A stretch of DNA of 64,000 nt from Brevibacillus choshinensis (GCF_001420695.1 NZ_LJJB01000010.1:1303114-1367113); one strand, 5' to 3'. Shown: positions 7,925 through 17,255, counted from the first letter of the stretch. Translations and numbers: made by a program. The notes: generated by a model not told the origin, from the letters alone.

Positions 7925-8284
7925 CTATCTTTTCTCGTCAACAAGCAATCCGATCATCTCATGCATTTGCGCTACCATATCCATCATCTTCTTGGATGGA
8001 ATCTCTCGTACAACCGTGTTATCCGTGTCACTGACGATTTGAACATAATACTCGTTTAATTTCTCATGCAATGTAAATTTGAGATGTGTGGAGCTCGACA
8101 GCATAAATTTGTTCAAACTCTCTACTTGCCGTTCCATATCTTCCTTAGAAAGCTTTTTCTCCCCCTGAATCGGAGCCTTTGTTTCACTCGGTTGAACTCC
8201 AGGTTGGTTTCCAGTTCCCCCTACAAATTTGTCTGTATACGGAACTTTTCCGTTCCCAGCCATGTTACTCCCTTGAATACTCAC
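7925..8284 (-). CDS. flaG: FlaG family protein
   Basis: A small flagellar protein that influences filament length in some bacteria. The C-terminal half, LKFTLHEKLNEYYVQIVSDT and REIPSKKMMDMVAQMHEMIG, is the FlaG domain. I chose the GTG at 8284 (MSIQGSNMAGNG) because GGGGAGGG lies 6 nt upstream; the longer frame to 8317 has no ribosome site. The resulting product has 119 residues. It is the first gene of the flaG-fliD-fliS-fliT unit, with a sigma-D promoter immediately upstream. Confidence 0.9.
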   Translation of the reverse strand: MSIQGSNMAGNGKVPYTDKFVGGTGNQPGVQPSETKAPIQGEKKLSKEDMERQVESLNKFMLSSSTHLKFTLHEKLNEYYVQIVSDTDNTVVREIPSKKMMDMVAQMHEMIGLLVDEKR

Positions 8285-8319
8285 AACTTTCCCTCCCCTA
8301 ATGGTTACCTTTACCATTA

Positions 8320-8347
8320 TTATCGGAAAAATATATGACAGAGTTTA
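8320..8347 (-). promoter_or_regulatory. Sigma-D promoter of flaG-fliD-fliS-fliT
   Basis: On the minus strand TAAA (8347-8344), a 16-nt spacer and TCCGATAA (8327-8320). It lies between the legF stop (8354) and the flaG start. B. subtilis fliDST is sigma-D controlled. Confidence 0.7.
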
Positions 8348-8353
8348 CTTTTC

Positions 8354-9049
8354 TTACTGGTGCAATTTTTCGTTCATTATGGTTTCTACAATGGTAAAGT
8401 CTAGTTTAGTATCAATATCTAGCGAACGATCTTTTGGCATAGCATAACCAGTTGTCTCAGCATGTAAAAACGTACGATGCTGCTGCAACCAGGATGACTT
8501 CGCTACGTATACTGCACCGTTCAACACAAAGACATCAGGAGCATCCTGCCTTCTCAGCACGGGCTGTTCTGCTTCAAGAATAGGCAGCAGTTTACCAGAA
8601 TCCGAAAGTTGGTACATCCAAAATGGTGATTTATCTGAATGTGTTACAGATACGCAAGCATTTGCAGCCTCTCTCACACATTGCTCGAGACAAGCATCAA
8701 TATCTTCTGTAATACGAAGTGGGGAAGTTGGCTGAAGCAGCAATGTGAAATCATACCCAGGTAACATTTCCATTGCATGAAGAACTGGATCCATCCCTGG
8801 CGTATGGTCTTGAGCTAGCTCCGCAGGCCTCAAAAACGGAACCTCGCAACCCCACTCCCTTGCAACCTCTGCAATTTCCTCATCATCTGTGGAAACAATC
8901 AACTGATCAATGTACGAAGATTTTTTTGCAGCCTCAATCGTCCAAGCAATCAAAGGCTTCCCTGATAAATTTCGGATGTTCTTCCTCGGGACTCCCTTCG
9001 ATCCACCACGAGCAGGGATAATTGCCAACACAGATTTATTATCTATCAT
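8354..9049 (-). CDS. legF: CMP-nonulosonate cytidylyltransferase (CMP-legionaminate synthase)
   Basis: Activates the nonulosonic acid with CTP to give the CMP-sugar donor used by the glycosyltransferase. The N-terminus VLAIIPARGGSKGVPRKNIR is the nucleotide-binding signature of the NeuA/LegF/PseF family, and LLLQPTSPLR near residue 101-110 is conserved. The 231-residue length fits LegF/PseF rather than long NeuA proteins. It is the last gene of the glycosylation operon, and its ATG overlaps the ptmE stop (ATGA). The substrate is inferred from the LegB/LegC neighbours. Confidence 0.9.
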   Translation of the reverse strand: MIDNKSVLAIIPARGGSKGVPRKNIRNLSGKPLIAWTIEAAKKSSYIDQLIVSTDDEEIAEVAREWGCEVPFLRPAELAQDHTPGMDPVLHAMEMLPGYDFTLLLQPTSPLRITEDIDACLEQCVREAANACVSVTHSDKSPFWMYQLSDSGKLLPILEAEQPVLRRQDAPDVFVLNGAVYVAKSSWLQQHRTFLHAETTGYAMPKDRSLDIDTKLDFTIVETIMNEKLHQ

Positions 9050-10095
9050 CCAAATACCTCCGCAAATTCCATGTTGGCTCTCTCAAAATCGGATAATCGT
9101 CCAATGTCCAGCCAATATTCTCGTATTGGAAAAGCAGTTGTATATAATTTTTGCTTAATTAGGCTATCAAATAGAGTAGGCATATCATAAAACTCATTGT
9201 TGGGAATATAATCTAAAGTAGTAGGATCCAGCAGATAAATTCCTGCATTAACAAAATATTTCTGTACAGGCTTTTCCTCAATACCAATAAGCTTTTGTCT
9301 ATCCAATAGAGCAACGCCGTATGGGACTTGGTGGGTAAACTCCCTTACGCACATGGTCCCTTTTGACTGGTAAGAGGTATGAAAGTCTAATAATTGTTCA
9401 AAATTTACTTTGGTTAATAAGTCCCCATTAATTACAAAGAAAGGTTTAGTCGGACGAAGAGGTAGTAAACTTAAGGCACCTGCTGTGCCCAATCTTTTGT
9501 TTTCCTCAATGTATGAAATTTGAACCCCCCAACGGGAGCCATCTCCAAAATAATCACGAATCATCTCTGCTTTATAATTGACAGAAATATAGAAATGATA
9601 GAATCCATATTCAATAAAGTTCATTAGGATCGTTTCTAAAACAGGACGTTCTCCCACCTTTAACAATGGTTTTGGACATTCATCTGTAAGCGGACGAAGC
9701 CGTGAACCAAGTCCACCAGCCATTAGAACGACAATATTATCCCGCTTATCCGGCTGCATCAATTCTTCCAGCGTCTCAACCTGAATGACACAGCCATCTT
9801 CGTCTAGCACGGGTATTGCTCTTAACTGCTTAAATTTCATCAATTGCAAAATATTTTCTTTTGTATCATATACTGAAGCCACGATTGGGAACGGATTCAT
9901 TACACTTTCAATAGGATCGTTTAGCGTTTTACCTTTTAACAACCCTCTACGAATATCACCATCTGTAATTGTCCCCAGAAGTCGCCGTTTATCATCTACA
10001 ACAATACCTATTTGCTTAGCTCCTGAGTCTATGATTTCAAGGGCTTTTAAGATTATCGTTGTAGGGGTAACTAAGATTTTTTCCCAATTCAACAT
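9046..10095 (-). CDS. ptmE: CBS-domain sugar-1-phosphate nucleotidyltransferase, PtmE-like
   Basis: A two-part protein of 349 residues. A CBS pair comes first (residues about 5-115: GIVVDDKRRLLGTITDGDIR and RAIPVLDEDGCVIQVETLEE). A nucleotidyltransferase domain follows, starting VVLMAGGLGSRLRPLTDECP with KPLLKVG. This architecture is that of Campylobacter PtmE, which makes GDP-glucosamine for legionaminic acid synthesis. By analogy it would supply a GDP-activated amino sugar to LegB. The CBS pair may sense adenosyl nucleotides. AGGAGG precedes the ATG. Specificity for GDP is inferred from the family, not proven by the sequence. Confidence 0.85.
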   Translation of the reverse strand: MLNWEKILVTPTTIILKALEIIDSGAKQIGIVVDDKRRLLGTITDGDIRRGLLKGKTLNDPIESVMNPFPIVASVYDTKENILQLMKFKQLRAIPVLDEDGCVIQVETLEELMQPDKRDNIVVLMAGGLGSRLRPLTDECPKPLLKVGERPVLETILMNFIEYGFYHFYISVNYKAEMIRDYFGDGSRWGVQISYIEENKRLGTAGALSLLPLRPTKPFFVINGDLLTKVNFEQLLDFHTSYQSKGTMCVREFTHQVPYGVALLDRQKLIGIEEKPVQKYFVNAGIYLLDPTTLDYIPNNEFYDMPTLFDSLIKQKLYTTAFPIREYWLDIGRLSDFERANMEFAEVFG

Positions 10096-10097
10096 GG

Positions 10098-10730
10098 CTA
10101 TACCTCCTCTGCAGGAACACCGACTACTTTTACGCCTTCTGCAACGTTTCGAATGACTACTGAGCCAGCCCCGATGACGCTGTTCTTTCCGATACGTACA
10201 CCTTGTATTACTATGGCACCTGCACCAATATGTACGTTATCTCCTATTGTCACATCACCACAGATGACAGCGCCCGGAGCTACATGAACGTTATCTCCTA
10301 TACGGCAATCATGTTCGATCGTAGCCCTCGTATTAATGATGGTGTTAGCACCAATGTTACATCCTGGCTGTATAATTACCCCCGCCATTAGCTGTACACC
10401 TTCTAAAAGCACAGTGTCTTTAGGTAAAATAACTGAGGGATGAATTACATTTTCGAAATGAAATCCTATATTTTTAAATGAATAAAAGATATCCTTTCGA
10501 ATACCTGGATATCCAACTGAACCAATTCCATTTACCAATTTATATTGAGTAGGGTCAATGGAACGAACTACATCATCTGTCCCTAATCTTATAATCCCAT
10601 AAATAGAATCGATTTGGTCTAGCGTATCCGGTGTCGTGAATCCTTTTACATTACAACTGGTCATCAGGAGGGTATTCATAATTACTTTTGAATGCCCTCC
10701 TCCCCCTAATACAATTATAGGTACTCTCAT
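10098..10730 (-). CDS. legH: Sugar N-acetyltransferase, NeuD/PglD/LegH family
   Basis: Left-handed beta-helix acetyltransferase. The N-terminal Rossmann-like part has VLGGGGHSKVIMNTLL; the second half has many hexapeptide repeats (GANTIINTRATIEHDCRIGD, GDNVHIGAGAIVIQG, GKNSVIGAGSVV). In the legionaminic pathway such an enzyme (LegH) acetylates the 4-amino group made by LegC. I chose the ATG at 10730, which overlaps the legI stop by 4 nt; the 20-codon upstream extension lies inside legI. The product has 210 residues, normal for the family. Confidence 0.87.
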   Translation of the reverse strand: MRVPIIVLGGGGHSKVIMNTLLMTSCNVKGFTTPDTLDQIDSIYGIIRLGTDDVVRSIDPTQYKLVNGIGSVGYPGIRKDIFYSFKNIGFHFENVIHPSVILPKDTVLLEGVQLMAGVIIQPGCNIGANTIINTRATIEHDCRIGDNVHVAPGAVICGDVTIGDNVHIGAGAIVIQGVRIGKNSVIGAGSVVIRNVAEGVKVVGVPAEEV

Positions 10731-11800
10731 TCTCTGATCATCTCGTCCTCTTGATAAGAACGTGTTGCTTTTTTGCCTAACCAAGACCAAAACTGCATTG
10801 GTGAAATCCCTCCTGCTGGACGCTTAACCGTCAAATTTTTGGCAGAATATATTTCACCTTCTCGAATATCACAAGCTGCAACGAGACTTTTTTGGGCAAC
10901 TTCTTTATTCTTCCGCTCAGAACTTGTAGGGATTTTCGTTACCGATCCCAATGCACTTTCAACCTCGCGAATAGACTTTACCATCTCAAAAAGTTCTGTT
11001 GGATTTAATGAAGCCTTGTGATCCGGACCAGGCAATTCTTTATCTAGAGTAAAATGTTTTTCAATTAAACATGCCCCTCGAGCCACTGCTGCAATTGCAA
11101 CCGAAATACCACTCGTATGATCAGATAAACCAACTCTCAGATGAAACGCATCTTTTAAGGTATCCATAGATTTAAGATTCACATCACGAAAAGGCGTAGG
11201 ATACTCAGTAGTGCAATGGAGCAGCGTAACGTTTTTTTTCAACGCTTCTTGACCTTGCTCTGAGAAATAGGCTTGATCGAATTCACTAATGGAAGTAGGC
11301 TCACTGGATCTGGTATACCCAAAGGCCAATACACTTAAAGCCGTTTCAATCTCACCCAGCTTACTCATGCCAGTTGAAAGAACAATAGGTTTTCCAGATT
11401 GAGCAACATGAAGTAGAAGTGGTGCGTTTGTCAAATCGCCAGATGATATTTTGATAACGGGTACATCAAGTTCCTTAATAAGAAAATCAGAGCTTAATTT
11501 ATCAAATGGAGTTGAAAGGAACTGTATTTGTTTAGAAAGACAATGTTGTATCAATACTTGGTGGGCTTGATGACTTAATTCTAGTCTTTTCAGCATTTCA
11601 AATTGGGATTCAGAATTTCCGGTATTCACCTTTTGATATTCAGCTTTTTCTGCAGTTTTGCTTACCAAAGACTCTGCTCTAAAGGTTTGAAATTTCACTG
11701 CATCCGCACCCGCAGCAGAAGCAACATTGACTAACTCTATGGCCATCTCTAGCGAACCATTGTGATTCACTCCTGCTTCTGCAATGATGTATGCCCTCAT
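10727..11800 (-). CDS. legI: N,N'-diacetyllegionaminate synthase (NeuB family)
   Basis: Condenses the 6-deoxy diacetamido sugar with phosphoenolpyruvate to form the nine-carbon nonulosonic acid. IIAEAGVNHNGSLEMAIELV at the start, ADAVKFQTFRAE, and KISSGDLTNAPLL are NeuB signatures. The C-terminal 55 residues form the SAF-type antifreeze-like domain seen in NeuB/LegI (REGEIYSAKNLTVKRPAGGI). 357 residues is normal. GGAGA lies upstream of the ATG; its 3' end overlaps legH. LegI rather than sialic acid synthase is chosen from the LegB/LegC context. Confidence 0.9.
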   Translation of the reverse strand: MRAYIIAEAGVNHNGSLEMAIELVNVASAAGADAVKFQTFRAESLVSKTAEKAEYQKVNTGNSESQFEMLKRLELSHQAHQVLIQHCLSKQIQFLSTPFDKLSSDFLIKELDVPVIKISSGDLTNAPLLLHVAQSGKPIVLSTGMSKLGEIETALSVLAFGYTRSSEPTSISEFDQAYFSEQGQEALKKNVTLLHCTTEYPTPFRDVNLKSMDTLKDAFHLRVGLSDHTSGISVAIAAVARGACLIEKHFTLDKELPGPDHKASLNPTELFEMVKSIREVESALGSVTKIPTSSERKNKEVAQKSLVAACDIREGEIYSAKNLTVKRPAGGISPMQFWSWLGKKATRSYQEDEMIRE

Positions 11801-11802
11801 TT

Positions 11803-12471
11803 TTACAATATCTCCTTTAGTAACATGAATGCCTCGGCCGCTTCACATCCCGCAGCTACTCCTCTAACCATCGCCTGCGCTTGTACAGCTTGTTCACTTC
11901 TCGGGAAGGGGAAGGCACCCATTTCGCTTTGAAAAACCTTTAATATATCCAGCTTTTTATGTAAATAAGGCTTGATATCGATATACACGTTTGGCCGAAA
12001 TCCATTATTATCTGGATTGATCCCGAAATCTGTCTCGGACAATGTTTCGTAAGCGAGCACTCTTTTTACAGAACTGTACCGAAACCATTTACTACATGAA
12101 ACAACTGCATCAAATACTACTTTATGATCTGTATGAACATCTCCGCGATAAGGCAAGTACATAATTTCCGGTTTCATTTCATTAATTACAGCCCCTATCT
12201 CAGAGACAATACTCTGCATAGGAATTGTATCGAGGTTCGTCGTCGGGAGTTTAAGGTTGTATACATTTTTAAAACCGTACATCCTCTTAACTTGTTCTAT
12301 TTCCCGTTCTCTTCGATTGATTTGCTCTTCGGTATGCCCTAATTTAGCATGCATCCCAGTAACAATGAGCCAGTCTACTTCATCTCCATTAGCGATATGT
12401 TTGAGCAACGTTCCCCCGCAACCAAGGGTCTCATCGTCTGGATGTGGAGCAATAACAAGTACCTTTTTCAT
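11803..12471 (-). CDS. PIG-L family N-deacetylase
   Basis: A zinc-dependent de-N-acetylase. The start MKKVLVIAPHPDDETLGCGG holds the PIG-L metal site HPDDE, and a second His site LPYRGDVHTDHK is present near residue 140. I chose the ATG at 12471; the frame upstream runs inside the legG gene and shows no family similarity. It is not part of the core legionaminic pathway. Within this operon it may remove an N-acetyl group so that another acyl group can be attached. This is an inference, and the substrate is unknown. Confidence 0.85.
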   Translation of the reverse strand: MKKVLVIAPHPDDETLGCGGTLLKHIANGDEVDWLIVTGMHAKLGHTEEQINRREREIEQVKRMYGFKNVYNLKLPTTNLDTIPMQSIVSEIGAVINEMKPEIMYLPYRGDVHTDHKVVFDAVVSCSKWFRYSSVKRVLAYETLSETDFGINPDNNGFRPNVYIDIKPYLHKKLDILKVFQSEMGAFPFPRSEQAVQAQAMVRGVAAGCEAAEAFMLLKEIL

Positions 12472-12493
12472 ATTTGAGCGTCTCCTCTTCTCC

Positions 12494-13666
12494 TTAATAG
12501 GTAATTTTCTTCGCCAGCAATTTTTCTCGAGGAGGTAGCGACGATAAGATTTGCAAAGATTTTTCGACCATAAACCCATCACCGTATATAAACTGATCCT
12601 TTTCAAGTTCACTTATATATTCATGGTCGTACAATGCTTTTTGCAATGCATTCCATACTTCTTTCTCATTCGCAGGTACAAATTGGACGTTCTTCCCGGA
12701 AATTCTTCCTTTTTGACGCTCTCCTACATTTACGGATGGTAAACAAAGAAACGGAGCCTCATGCACGGCCAATGAAGAATTTCCAACCAAGCACTTTGCA
12801 TTTCTCAGTAAATTGACAAATAGATTACGCTCTAAATTCTTATAAAGATGTACTTGAGGATGATGAGTATACTCATGTAGAACTTTTACGATATCTTGGG
12901 AGCCGGGATCGCTGTTTGGAGAACCAATGAAGATATCTAGGCCTGTTTGTATACATTGTTCAATGCATATTCTTAATTCTGCCACGGCTTGCGTCACATT
13001 TGAATTTAATGGATGATAGATTAGCACGATATAATCCTTCGTGACGCCCTCTCCTAATTGGCCAGCTATCTCCTCAACACTTAGAGTTGGCTCTGTCCGT
13101 AAGCGATCGATACCTGCGCTCCCTACCGTAAAAACTCTCCAAGTCTCTTCGCCAAGTTTTTGGATTCGTTCCGAATGCTCTTCCATCATGGTCAGATGAA
13201 TATGACTTAGTTTCGTTGTGGCGTGCCTAATTTGCTCATCGACATTTCCGCCTTCTGGATTCGTATTGTCCCCTCCAGCTAAATGGACGACAGGTATATT
13301 CATATAAGAAGCAGTTAAAGATCCGATAATTGCTTCCTCTCGGTCTCCAAGGATTAGCAGTAAGTCAGGCTGTTCTCTCACGAAAGTCTGTACAAGTGAT
13401 TGCATTAAGATGGAAGACGATTTTGCTTTGCTCGAAAAAGAATCGGCGTACAGCAAGTTTTCTATTCTATCTACGATTCGAAACTGATCCTTTTCTATTT
13501 GCCGGACAGAATAATCATGCAAAGGGGACAAATGAGCCCCAGAAACAATTACACCTAGATTGAAGTCAGGGTGATTATCAATTCCTTTCAATAATGGATA
13601 CAAAAGATCGTATTCAGACCGAATCCCAGAAAGAGCAAGTATATTCATTTTTTTATTGCCACTCAT
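12494..13666 (-). CDS. legG: Hydrolysing NDP-sugar 2-epimerase (NeuC/LegG family)
   Basis: Removes the nucleotide and epimerises C2 of the diacetamido sugar, giving the substrate of LegI. Conserved features are LALSGIRSEYDLLYPLLKGI, LLLILGDREEAIIGSL, VVHLAGGDNTNPEGGNVDEQ and IRHATTKLSHIHL. 390 residues fits NeuC/LegG. The start ATG overlaps the preceding methyltransferase stop (ATGA), so translation is coupled. Confidence 0.9.
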   Translation of the reverse strand: MSGNKKMNILALSGIRSEYDLLYPLLKGIDNHPDFNLGVIVSGAHLSPLHDYSVRQIEKDQFRIVDRIENLLYADSFSSKAKSSSILMQSLVQTFVREQPDLLLILGDREEAIIGSLTASYMNIPVVHLAGGDNTNPEGGNVDEQIRHATTKLSHIHLTMMEEHSERIQKLGEETWRVFTVGSAGIDRLRTEPTLSVEEIAGQLGEGVTKDYIVLIYHPLNSNVTQAVAELRICIEQCIQTGLDIFIGSPNSDPGSQDIVKVLHEYTHHPQVHLYKNLERNLFVNLLRNAKCLVGNSSLAVHEAPFLCLPSVNVGERQKGRISGKNVQFVPANEKEVWNALQKALYDHEYISELEKDQFIYGDGFMVEKSLQILSSLPPREKLLAKKITY

Positions 13667-14325
13667 AGATTGGCACCCTTTTCGTAACTAATGATCCAAT
13701 GCTTTCCGTGATATTGGCCAAAATCATATCCAAATTCACCTATGGTCAACTTTTCATTGGGGAAGCATTTGGAGAGATTGTCTTTATCAACGATGATGAC
13801 GACTGCTCCCTCTTGGCCAGGTACAGTAGATTCGTATAAATGATCACCTAATGCACGACTGTGGGTATGTGAAAAGTCGCCTACCGCTCCCATGGTTCCA
13901 AGAAATATTCCGCCACTTCGGAGTACCCTATTAATTTCTTTCATGGCAGCGAAAAAACCAGGCCAGTCATTATAGTAAAGAACTTGCCACGCAACAACTA
14001 CATCAAATGAATTGTCTGGAAAAGGAATTCTCCCATCGGTTAGTAGCTGCAAATCAGGAGAAACTCCCATAGATTCCAATTTGCTTTTCAATTGCGTGAT
14101 TGCACTTTCACTAATCTCAACACCGGATACCTGGTAGCCTTTTCTACAAAAGTGAATAAAATCAGCTCCACCACCAAATCCGTAATCTAAAATTTCCTTG
14201 TGTTTCTCACTATTCAAAAGTCGATGTGAAACTCTAACTAGGACATCATTGGGATAGGACATTCCAATGTTTGAAGAGTGATAGATGTCATCCCACAACT
14301 TCACATTTGTCTCTCTGGCGTTCAT
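13663..14325 (-). CDS. Class I SAM-dependent methyltransferase
   Basis: A 220-residue methyltransferase with the glycine-rich SAM-binding motif EILDYGFGGGADFIHFC (about residues 43-59), VSGVEISESAI, then FDVVVAWQVLYYNDWPGFFA and INRVLRSGGIFLGTMG. The ATG at 14325 follows GGAGAG at 8 nt and is preferred to an ATG five codons earlier. It is embedded in the nonulosonate operon, overlapping legG. It probably methylates the sugar or an N-acyl substituent. Clostridium botulinum flagellin carries a legionaminic acid with an N-methylglutamyl group, so such a step has precedent; the target here is inferred only. Confidence 0.83.
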   Translation of the reverse strand: MNARETNVKLWDDIYHSSNIGMSYPNDVLVRVSHRLLNSEKHKEILDYGFGGGADFIHFCRKGYQVSGVEISESAITQLKSKLESMGVSPDLQLLTDGRIPFPDNSFDVVVAWQVLYYNDWPGFFAAMKEINRVLRSGGIFLGTMGAVGDFSHTHSRALGDHLYESTVPGQEGAVVIIVDKDNLSKCFPNEKLTIGEFGYDFGQYHGKHWIISYEKGANL

Positions 14326-14349
14326 ATAACTTCTCTCCATCCCTATATC

Positions 14350-15030
14350 TTAAGTAGAAAATAAATACTCCTGTATTACGTCATCAGATGAATTTACTAA
14401 CATATCAATCATTGACAGTCCCGCGATAAACTCACCATGAACTTGTGGATATACAGGTGGTATTGATTCAAGATAATTAATTTCGATACCCGAGTCGGCA
14501 AATTTTTTTTCATCTAGGTAACTTTTAGAGCCATATCCGCTAATATACTCAGTAGCACACAGCTCTTTACAAATATTAAGCACTAAATCTGACTTTTCTC
14601 CGCTAACTTGAAGTTCTGATAAAAGTACAACCTGAGTCTCAATCTTTAAACTATCCATTAAAAACGTAAAAAAAGCCTGATTTACTTCAAATAAAGTAGA
14701 ATATTTTTGTTCAAAAAGGAACGCTATTTGATCGACATAATTTCCCCACTTTGGTGCTGAGCGATATGAGCTTTGAATGGATTTCCAATGCTTCATCATC
14801 CATCTATCCGATACCATTCTTTTTTCCGAGATGAAGTCAGTTAATTGCCCGGTGACTGGTATCGTCAACCAATAGTCACTGTTTTTATCTCTTATTTTAT
14901 TTCGATTTTGCACACCATTTTTTTGGTATTGAACACTGTCCATCACAACGAATATGTCAGACATTGCGATCTTCTTAAAGTACGGTGCCCAAGGTATATA
15001 TTGGCTCTGGTGTATGGATATTTTAGTCAT
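14350..15030 (-). CDS. WbqC-like family protein
   Basis: A 226-residue protein with ISIHQSQYIPWAPYFKKIAM, IFVVMDSVQYQKNGVQNRNK and GKSYLDEKKF-like GSKSYLDEKKFADSGIEI, matching the WbqC-like family found in polysaccharide and glycan loci. The biochemical role of the family is not settled. The conserved N-terminal HQSQYIPW and NRNK patterns suggest an enzyme. Here it sits between a PLP aminotransferase (4-nt overlap at its start) and a methyltransferase, suggesting these three genes act together on one substituent. Confidence 0.78.
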   Translation of the reverse strand: MTKISIHQSQYIPWAPYFKKIAMSDIFVVMDSVQYQKNGVQNRNKIRDKNSDYWLTIPVTGQLTDFISEKRMVSDRWMMKHWKSIQSSYRSAPKWGNYVDQIAFLFEQKYSTLFEVNQAFFTFLMDSLKIETQVVLLSELQVSGEKSDLVLNICKELCATEYISGYGSKSYLDEKKFADSGIEINYLESIPPVYPQVHGEFIAGLSMIDMLVNSSDDVIQEYLFST

Positions 15031-16061
15031 CTATACCTCCGAACAACGTCACTAATATAGCAAATATTATCCAAGGTTAGTTTTTCGTGGAGTGGCAAGG
15101 AAAGTACCCTATTACTCCACCATTCAGCATTCTCAAAATCCCCTTCTATTTCAAAGAGCTGATGTAATAAATGAGAACCTAACGCCCAAGCCCCGATACC
15201 ACTTTCTCTTAAACTTTCAGAAATCTTTTTTGCAGAATGATGCTCTAGTATTAATTGATATCTAAAGGGCACCTCTGGCTGAAGCCTTGCAGGATAGCCT
15301 AATTCTTGGTCATACTTCTCCACTAATTTATTTCGGTAACTTAAAATCTCTTGGTATCTCTCTAACTGCGAAATTAGCATTGCACACTGATAGTCAGATA
15401 CTGGTGAATGTATTCGAAATGGAACCTCACGCTCGTAAGAATGATCTGAGTGATCCGGGTCTAGAAAAACAGAAAGCCGAGCATAATAATCTTCCTGTCT
15501 AGTAACAATCCCTCCACCATACCCCATTGTAAATAGCTTTGTAGGAGAGAAGGACATCACAGTCAAATCAACGTGTTGGCTGATCGTTGGCGAAAATCTT
15601 TGTGCAATATCTTCAATTACTAGAAAGTCACTTTCAAAAAAAGGCTTTACGTTTTGGGTGAGACCAAACATCTGTGGAATAATCACTACATTTTTTCCAC
15701 TTGTAGATTTTTTCCTTATTGCTTGTTCAAGACTAATTAATGGAGTTTCCTTTTCCACATCTACAACGATCGGCGTTACCCCTAACGAACGAACTGCGTG
15801 GTAAACAGATGGGCAAGTAACTGTTGGTATCAGTACGTTGTCGTTACAATTTACATTGGCAGCAACGAGAGCAGCTTGTAGAGCCGCAAATCCCGTGTTT
15901 GTAAGTTTTGAATAAGCCCCGCCCATAAAAGACGCGAGTTTACTCTCTGCTAACTTCATTGTTTGACGACCGGAAAAATCGCCCGTTCTTATGGCACTTA
16001 TTGCTGATTCAATAGCTATATCATTAAAACCAGGATAACTATGGCTGATTATCTGGCTCAT
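15027..16061 (-). CDS. DegT/DnrJ/EryC1/StrS-type PLP aminotransferase, second copy
   Basis: A 344-residue sugar aminotransferase-type protein. The PLP lysine is K175 in MSFSPTKLFTMGYGGGI, and the phosphate/ring contact region is IEDIAQ at 149-154. Other conserved parts are LTNTGFAALQAALVAANV and NVLIPTVTCPSVYHAV. It is shorter than LegC and clearly divergent from it, so it is not a simple duplicate. In this operon a second aminotransferase is not needed for plain legionaminic acid. It may act on a different position or on a side chain. Confidence 0.87.
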   Translation of the reverse strand: MSQIISHSYPGFNDIAIESAISAIRTGDFSGRQTMKLAESKLASFMGGAYSKLTNTGFAALQAALVAANVNCNDNVLIPTVTCPSVYHAVRSLGVTPIVVDVEKETPLISLEQAIRKKSTSGKNVVIIPQMFGLTQNVKPFFESDFLVIEDIAQRFSPTISQHVDLTVMSFSPTKLFTMGYGGGIVTRQEDYYARLSVFLDPDHSDHSYEREVPFRIHSPVSDYQCAMLISQLERYQEILSYRNKLVEKYDQELGYPARLQPEVPFRYQLILEHHSAKKISESLRESGIGAWALGSHLLHQLFEIEGDFENAEWWSNRVLSLPLHEKLTLDNICYISDVVRRYR

Positions 16062-16082
16062 ATTTGTTCCCCCGTTGATTGT

Positions 16083-17255
16083 CTATTTAGCCAAACCTGG
16101 ACTGCTCGGGATATTTACGATTCTCTTTGCTAAACTTCCGACCACTTCTAACGTCATTTTTGGACAATCTTTATACATGGAAATCTCGTGAAGGGGTGTC
16201 CATATCGGTCTCGTCATTATCCCCTTCTCATTGGTGAGCTTCAGGATTTCTTCCTGTTTATCAGCATATGTCTCATCTAGCAATAGCACTTGCAACCAGT
16301 AATTGCTTTTTGCAAACGATGGCTCTTTAAATAACTCGACTCCCTGCAATGGATCAATGACATTTGCATATATATCAGTTAACGCGCGCTTTTGTTTGAT
16401 GAATTCGGGAAGGACTTCGAGTTGGGCACAACCTAAAGCGGCATTTATATTCGGCAATCGATAATTAAATGCTATTTGATCGTGATCAAAAGCCCACGCG
16501 TGCGGTTTTTTAGCTGTCGTTGTGATGTGCTTGGCCATCTTCGCTAATTCATCACAGTTGGTGAGGATTGCTCCTCCTCCTCCTGTTGTGATTACCTTGT
16601 TACCATTAAAACTAACAGCAGCAACTTTACCCCAATTCCCTGTATGAAGTCCTTTATAGAAAGAACCTAGTGATTCAGCAGCATCTTCTACCATCTCTAT
16701 ATAGTAACGTTGACAAATATCTAAAAGCGGGTCCAAATCAACTGGGTGCCCAAATGTATGCATAGGTATTACAGCCTTAATTCTTCGACCGGTCATCTTG
16801 TTATAGTAACCGTCCTTGCGTACTTCCCCAATCTCTTGTAAATACTGATCCAGCTTCTTCGGGTCAAGCCCTAATGTATCGTAACAACTATCTACAAAAT
16901 GGGGAATCGCTCCACAGTAAGAGACAGCATTAGCCGTGGCGATAAAAGTCAATGCTGGTACCAACACTTCATCATTGCGTTCGACACCAACCAGCTTGAG
17001 GCAAATATGTAATGCAGCTGTCCCATTCACTACTGCTATCGCGTGCTTTACTCCAGTGTAATCTTCTAGCATTGATTCGAACTTGTTTACATACTTTCCA
17101 ACAGAAGAAACCCACCCGGTATCAATGCAATCTTTTACATACGCCCATTCATTACCTTGGAAACTTGGCTCATGAAGCGGTATCGTATTTGTCTGAGCAG
17201 TTAAAACACTTTGCAACATTTCAACTATAGTTTCGGCTTGCACTGTTTTCGTCAT
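16083..17255 (-). CDS. legC: LegC-family PLP-dependent aminotransferase
   Basis: Transfers an amino group to C4 of the 4-keto-6-deoxy sugar made by LegB. The internal aldimine lysine is K220 in VSFNGNKVITTGGGG; EDAAESLG is at 190-197; VVNGTAALHICLKLVGVERN and VLVPALTFIATANAVSYCGA are conserved. The 390-residue length and the strong N-terminal IPLHEPSFQGNEW fit the LegC subgroup. Its ATG overlaps the legB stop by 4 nt (ATGA). Confidence 0.93.
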   Translation of the reverse strand: MTKTVQAETIVEMLQSVLTAQTNTIPLHEPSFQGNEWAYVKDCIDTGWVSSVGKYVNKFESMLEDYTGVKHAIAVVNGTAALHICLKLVGVERNDEVLVPALTFIATANAVSYCGAIPHFVDSCYDTLGLDPKKLDQYLQEIGEVRKDGYYNKMTGRRIKAVIPMHTFGHPVDLDPLLDICQRYYIEMVEDAAESLGSFYKGLHTGNWGKVAAVSFNGNKVITTGGGGAILTNCDELAKMAKHITTTAKKPHAWAFDHDQIAFNYRLPNINAALGCAQLEVLPEFIKQKRALTDIYANVIDPLQGVELFKEPSFAKSNYWLQVLLLDETYADKQEEILKLTNEKGIMTRPIWTPLHEISMYKDCPKMTLEVVGSLAKRIVNIPSSPGLAK

